DNA from: Psychrobacter sp. UBA5136
Lineage (GTDB): Bacteria; Pseudomonadota; Gammaproteobacteria; Pseudomonadales; Moraxellaceae
Direction: 5' to 3'
Assembly: GCF_002414005.1 (NCBI RefSeq)
Contig: NZ_DHYG01000061.1
Span: 1 to 22,817 of the forward strand
Length of the DNA: 22,817 bases
Part shown: one piece after another, positions 19,904 to 22,817 of the stretch
Position numbering within the stretch: position 1 is the first letter of the stretch
How the letters are laid out: the number at the start of each line of letters is the position of its first letter
Program-made: the position numbers and the translations under genes
The notes under the pieces: model-generated
The model's database searches: none
What the model was told of the DNA's origin: nothing
Seen by the model: only the letters and a program-made list of their open reading frames with translations

Positions 19904-22729
19904 ATGTCCAGTATGCCCTCATCCATGCCATCAACTAACAATGGTCACTATCAAGATCTCTCTATTACTGAAGGATTGGTACTGCCGCGTGTTGGTCACT
20001 GCTTTCATTGCGGTGACCCTGTGCCAGAGCCGCCGTTTCATACCGATATCTTGGGTAAGCCGCGCGAGATGTGCTGCATGGGCTGTCAGTTGGCGTCGCA
20101 AAGCATTGTGGAGGCGGGACTTGAGCAATACTACCTTGACCGCTCGGAGATTAACCGCACGGCAAGCTTGCCCACGCAGCTGACGCGCCTTGAAGCTTAC
20201 GATCACGACGAGATAAAGTCACAGTTTGTCTACGCTCAAGACGGTATGTCGGTGGCAGAATTGTCGGTCAATAACCTGCGCTGCGCCGCTTGTACGTGGC
20301 TGATTGAATCGCGACTAGACGAATTAGATGGCATCAGTCAGTGTCAGGTCAATTTAACTAACCAGCGTATGCGCGTGATTTGGGACGAAGGCAAGCTGCC
20401 AATCAGTCGTATTTTAGGCGTGATTAACGAAATCGGCTACGAAGCCAAACCCTACCGCCAAGATACGCACGAAGCCATGCTGGCGCGTCATAACAGCCAA
20501 ATGCTCATCAGGCTCGGTATCGCCGCGCTCGGTTCGATGCAGGCAATGATGTATGCGGTGGCGATTTACTTTGGTGAATATAGCGACATGCTTATTTTTC
20601 AGCGTGATTTTCTGCGCTGGGTGTCGCTATTTGTCAGTACGCCGGTGTTCTTTTATGCCGGTATTCCTTTTTTTACCTCGGCGTGGTCAGCGATTCGAGC
20701 GCGGCAAGTTAATATGGATGTGCCGGTTAGTATTGCTTTAGTCGTGACTTTTTTCGCCAGTCTTTATGCAACCATCACCGGACAAGGGGAGACGTACTTT
20801 GACTCGGTCAGTATGTTTATCTTTTTCTTATTAGCAGGACGTTATATCGAGCATAATGCACGCCTAAAAGCCGCTACCATGGCGAATGACTTGGTGGTGG
20901 TTGAGCCGGTGCTGGTACAAAAAATTGCTGAAAATAAAGACGCGGCGGAGCGTATCTTGCAGCAGTTAGAACAAAACACGGTTAATAAAAACAATCTTGC
21001 TAGTGATGCTACACAAACTACCAATCCAGATAACAGTATAGCTGCTGATGAAACAAGCGTATTAGCAAAATCGATGCCTGATTTTATGCAAAGCATGGAT
21101 GCCAATATTCAGCAATTGACCTCACGCATCGCCCAAGACTGGCAAGAAAAAAATCATAAGCCATTCAGTCTATCAAAAACCGAACGTGAGTCAGAAGCAA
21201 GGCAAATGGTCACCGCCCACAGTTTGCAGGTGGGCGATATCATTATGGTGGAGGCAGGTTCTGAGATTATCAGTGATGGCATTTTGCTTAGCCCAACCGC
21301 CACTGTCTCGCAAAGTTTACTAACCGGTGAGGGTGATTTAATCATCAAATCCCAAGGCGATTATATCGTTGGCGGCGCGCAAAACGACAGTCAGCCGTTT
21401 GAGATGTTGGTCACTGCATTGCCAGAAGACAGTCAAATAGGCTTGATTGATAGATTAATGAATCGGGCTATGAGCGAAAAACCCAAACTTGCCCAGCAAG
21501 CGGATAAGCTTGCACGTTGGTTTGTCGCGCGGATTTTAGTATTGTCAGTCTTGGTATTTATTGGCTGGTATATCGTTGACCCAAGCCAAGCGATTTGGGC
21601 GACGGTTGCAGTGCTGGTTGCAACTTGTCCTTGCGCGCTGTCTTTAGCAACACCGATTGCGCTGACGGTGGCGACCAATCGTTTGGCCAGTTATGGCTTT
21701 TTAACCACGCGCGGTCATACCTTACAAACCCTTGCGGAAATTACCCATGTGGCATTTGATAAAACGGGTACGCTCACTTATGGTAAGCCTAATTTATTAA
21801 ATATCGAGTTATTGGCAACCAATGATAGGGCAGCTGCTAGCAATGAAGAAAAGGACAATCTATTAGCGATTGCTGCCGCGCTAGAAGTAGGCAGTCGTCA
21901 TCCGATTGCTCATGCTTTACTTACCGCTGCTTATCAGTTGCATCTGCCTGCGACGCAGTCGTTGCAGTATTATCCAGCAGGCGGCGTAGAAGCGATAATT
22001 GATGGCGTACTATATCGCATTGGTCATGTTGATTTTGCTCTGGATAAAGCGAATAGAACGAATGAGGCAGATAATGGCTCTCATCAAAATAACGACTTAA
22101 CCATTGATTTGGTTGCTGAGCGTGCCAGCTCGGCAGTGGTATTGTCTTGTCAGGATAGCCATTCAGCGGCATGGCACGCGCTGGCCTGTTTTTACTTTAA
22201 TGATAAAGTGCGTGATAGTGCGCCGTCGATGCTTGCGTCCCTCAAAAAGTCAGGTATTGAGCCTGTGATGCTGACGGGTGACCCAAGCCCGCAGGCGCTG
22301 ATAATGGCTGAAGATTTAGGCATGAATGCCGCTCATAATGGGCTGTCACCAACGGATAAAGTCAATCATATTCAAGCGCTACAAGCAAAAGGCGCAGTGG
22401 TACTGATGGTGGGCGATGGTATTAATGATGCGCCAGTATTGGCGGCGGCAGATGTGTCGACTTCGATTGCCGGCGCTGCCGATTTGGCGCAAGTGTCGAG
22501 TGACAGTATTATTCTAAATGGGCAAATTGAAGCCATTACTGCGGCAAAACGCATCGCTGATAAGACCAAACGCATTATTAAACAAAACTTGCGCTGGGCG
22601 CTTATTTATAATAGCAGTGTCCTGATACCAGCGGCTTTGGGCTACGTGCCACCTTGGCTTGCAGCGATTGGTATGTCATTAAGCTCACTGTTTGTGGTAT
22701 TAAATGCGCTGCGTCTAAAACGTGCCTAG
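19904..22729 (+). CDS. ccoI: CcoI/FixI-type copper-transporting P1B ATPase
   Basis: This 941-residue pump probably exports Cu(I) to the periplasm for assembly of cbb3-type oxidase. In order it has a cysteine-rich N-terminal metal-binding domain (C33-x2-C36, then C57-C58-x2-C61), an HMA domain with C127-x2-C130, TM helices, TGE (474-476), CPC (575-577) in CPCALSLATP, the phosphorylation site D619-KTGT, H666-P667, TGD (791-793) and GDGIND (837-842). The N-terminal domain and CPCALSLATP favour CcoI/FixI over CopA. About 90 residues between the fourth helix and the actuator domain (340-430) are low in conservation and rich in N, Q and A, an unusual insertion. The ATG at 19904 is chosen over a TTG at 19880; AAAGGA lies 12 nt upstream. 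The cco structural genes are not in the window. Confidence 0.8.
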   Translation: MSSMPSSMPSTNNGHYQDLSITEGLVLPRVGHCFHCGDPVPEPPFHTDILGKPREMCCMGCQLASQSIVEAGLEQYYLDRSEINRTASLPTQLTRLEAYDHDEIKSQFVYAQDGMSVAELSVNNLRCAACTWLIESRLDELDGISQCQVNLTNQRMRVIWDEGKLPISRILGVINEIGYEAKPYRQDTHEAMLARHNSQMLIRLGIAALGSMQAMMYAVAIYFGEYSDMLIFQRDFLRWVSLFVSTPVFFYAGIPFFTSAWSAIRARQVNMDVPVSIALVVTFFASLYATITGQGETYFDSVSMFIFFLLAGRYIEHNARLKAATMANDLVVVEPVLVQKIAENKDAAERILQQLEQNTVNKNNLASDATQTTNPDNSIAADETSVLAKSMPDFMQSMDANIQQLTSRIAQDWQEKNHKPFSLSKTERESEARQMVTAHSLQVGDIIMVEAGSEIISDGILLSPTATVSQSLLTGEGDLIIKSQGDYIVGGAQNDSQPFEMLVTALPEDSQIGLIDRLMNRAMSEKPKLAQQADKLARWFVARILVLSVLVFIGWYIVDPSQAIWATVAVLVATCPCALSLATPIALTVATNRLASYGFLTTRGHTLQTLAEITHVAFDKTGTLTYGKPNLLNIELLATNDRAAASNEEKDNLLAIAAALEVGSRHPIAHALLTAAYQLHLPATQSLQYYPAGGVEAIIDGVLYRIGHVDFALDKANRTNEADNGSHQNNDLTIDLVAERASSAVVLSCQDSHSAAWHALACFYFNDKVRDSAPSMLASLKKSGIEPVMLTGDPSPQALIMAEDLGMNAAHNGLSPTDKVNHIQALQAKGAVVLMVGDGINDAPVLAAADVSTSIAGAADLAQVSSDSIILNGQIEAITAAKRIADKTKRIIKQNLRWALIYNSSVLIPAALGYVPPWLAAIGMSLSSLFVVLNALRLKRA

Positions 22730-22796
22730 TTTAAACCAGCTTAAACCCATTTAGATAAATAAACCTTGGAAATTGCCCACAAAAAAACCGCCTTTT

Positions 22797-22817
22797 TGAA
22801 CTGACCCCCATAAGTTG
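22797..22817. mobile_element. Possible IS3-family terminal inverted repeat (edge of window)
   Basis: The last 21 bases begin TGAACTGACCCCCATAAGTT. This resembles, from memory, IS3-family (IS150-group) ends of the form TG-A-CTGACCCC--AAAGTTGG. If correct, an insertion sequence starts here, 67 bp after the ATPase gene. Only the terminal bases are visible, so there is no transposase evidence. Confidence 0.38.

Overview
The window looks like chromosomal DNA of a gammaproteobacterium of the Moraxellaceae, most likely Psychrobacter or a close relative. This is judged from protein character, a moderate AT lean with AT-rich spacers, an isc cluster of gammaproteobacterial type, and the fis-purH and hupB-ppiD neighbourhoods. 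No rRNA, tRNA, CRISPR array or complete mobile element is seen.

Layout. (1) Positions 3-83 hold the last 26 codons of an unidentified plus-strand gene, followed by a bidirectional terminator. (2) Positions 186-6551 (minus) carry the ISC iron-sulfur assembly cluster in the order iscR-iscS-iscU-iscA-hscB-hscA-fdx. It is led by a promoter at 6699-6728 that overlaps a good IscR type 1 site. Unlike the compact E. coli operon, every junction after iscRS is 114-291 bp wide and several contain hairpins or promoter-like sites. (3) Positions 6958-7605 (minus) encode a UbiJ-like SCP2-domain protein with a coiled coil and a C-terminal membrane helix. (4) Positions 8194-10801 (plus) hold hupB (HU-beta) and ppiD, each with promoter candidates and followed by strong terminators. 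(5) Positions 10953-14732 (minus) hold a DUF3426 zinc-ribbon membrane protein, fis and purH, with a terminator hairpin placed directly before the purH ribosome-binding site. (6) Positions 14928-19331 (minus) hold mrcB (PBP1b), a TPR lipoprotein that is very likely its LpoP-type activator, and prmA. (7) Positions 19904-22729 (plus) encode a CcoI/FixI-type copper P-type ATPase. The last 21 bases resemble the terminal inverted repeat of an IS3-family element that continues outside the window.

How the genes work together. IscS supplies sulfur to the scaffold IscU. HscA and HscB release the cluster from IscU, IscA carries clusters onward, Fdx supplies electrons, and IscR senses cluster supply and represses the cluster through the type 1 site. 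PBP1b polymerises and crosslinks peptidoglycan, and the adjacent lipoprotein probably activates it from the outer membrane. HU and Fis are nucleoid proteins. PpiD is a periplasmic chaperone, PurH completes IMP synthesis and PrmA methylates ribosomal protein L11.

Most genes are ordinary housekeeping genes. The points most worth following are the segmented isc cluster, the mrcB-lipoprotein pair, the terminator in the purH leader, the structured region upstream of the copper ATPase, and two short tandem-repeat arrays in spacers. I see no convincing wholly new system.
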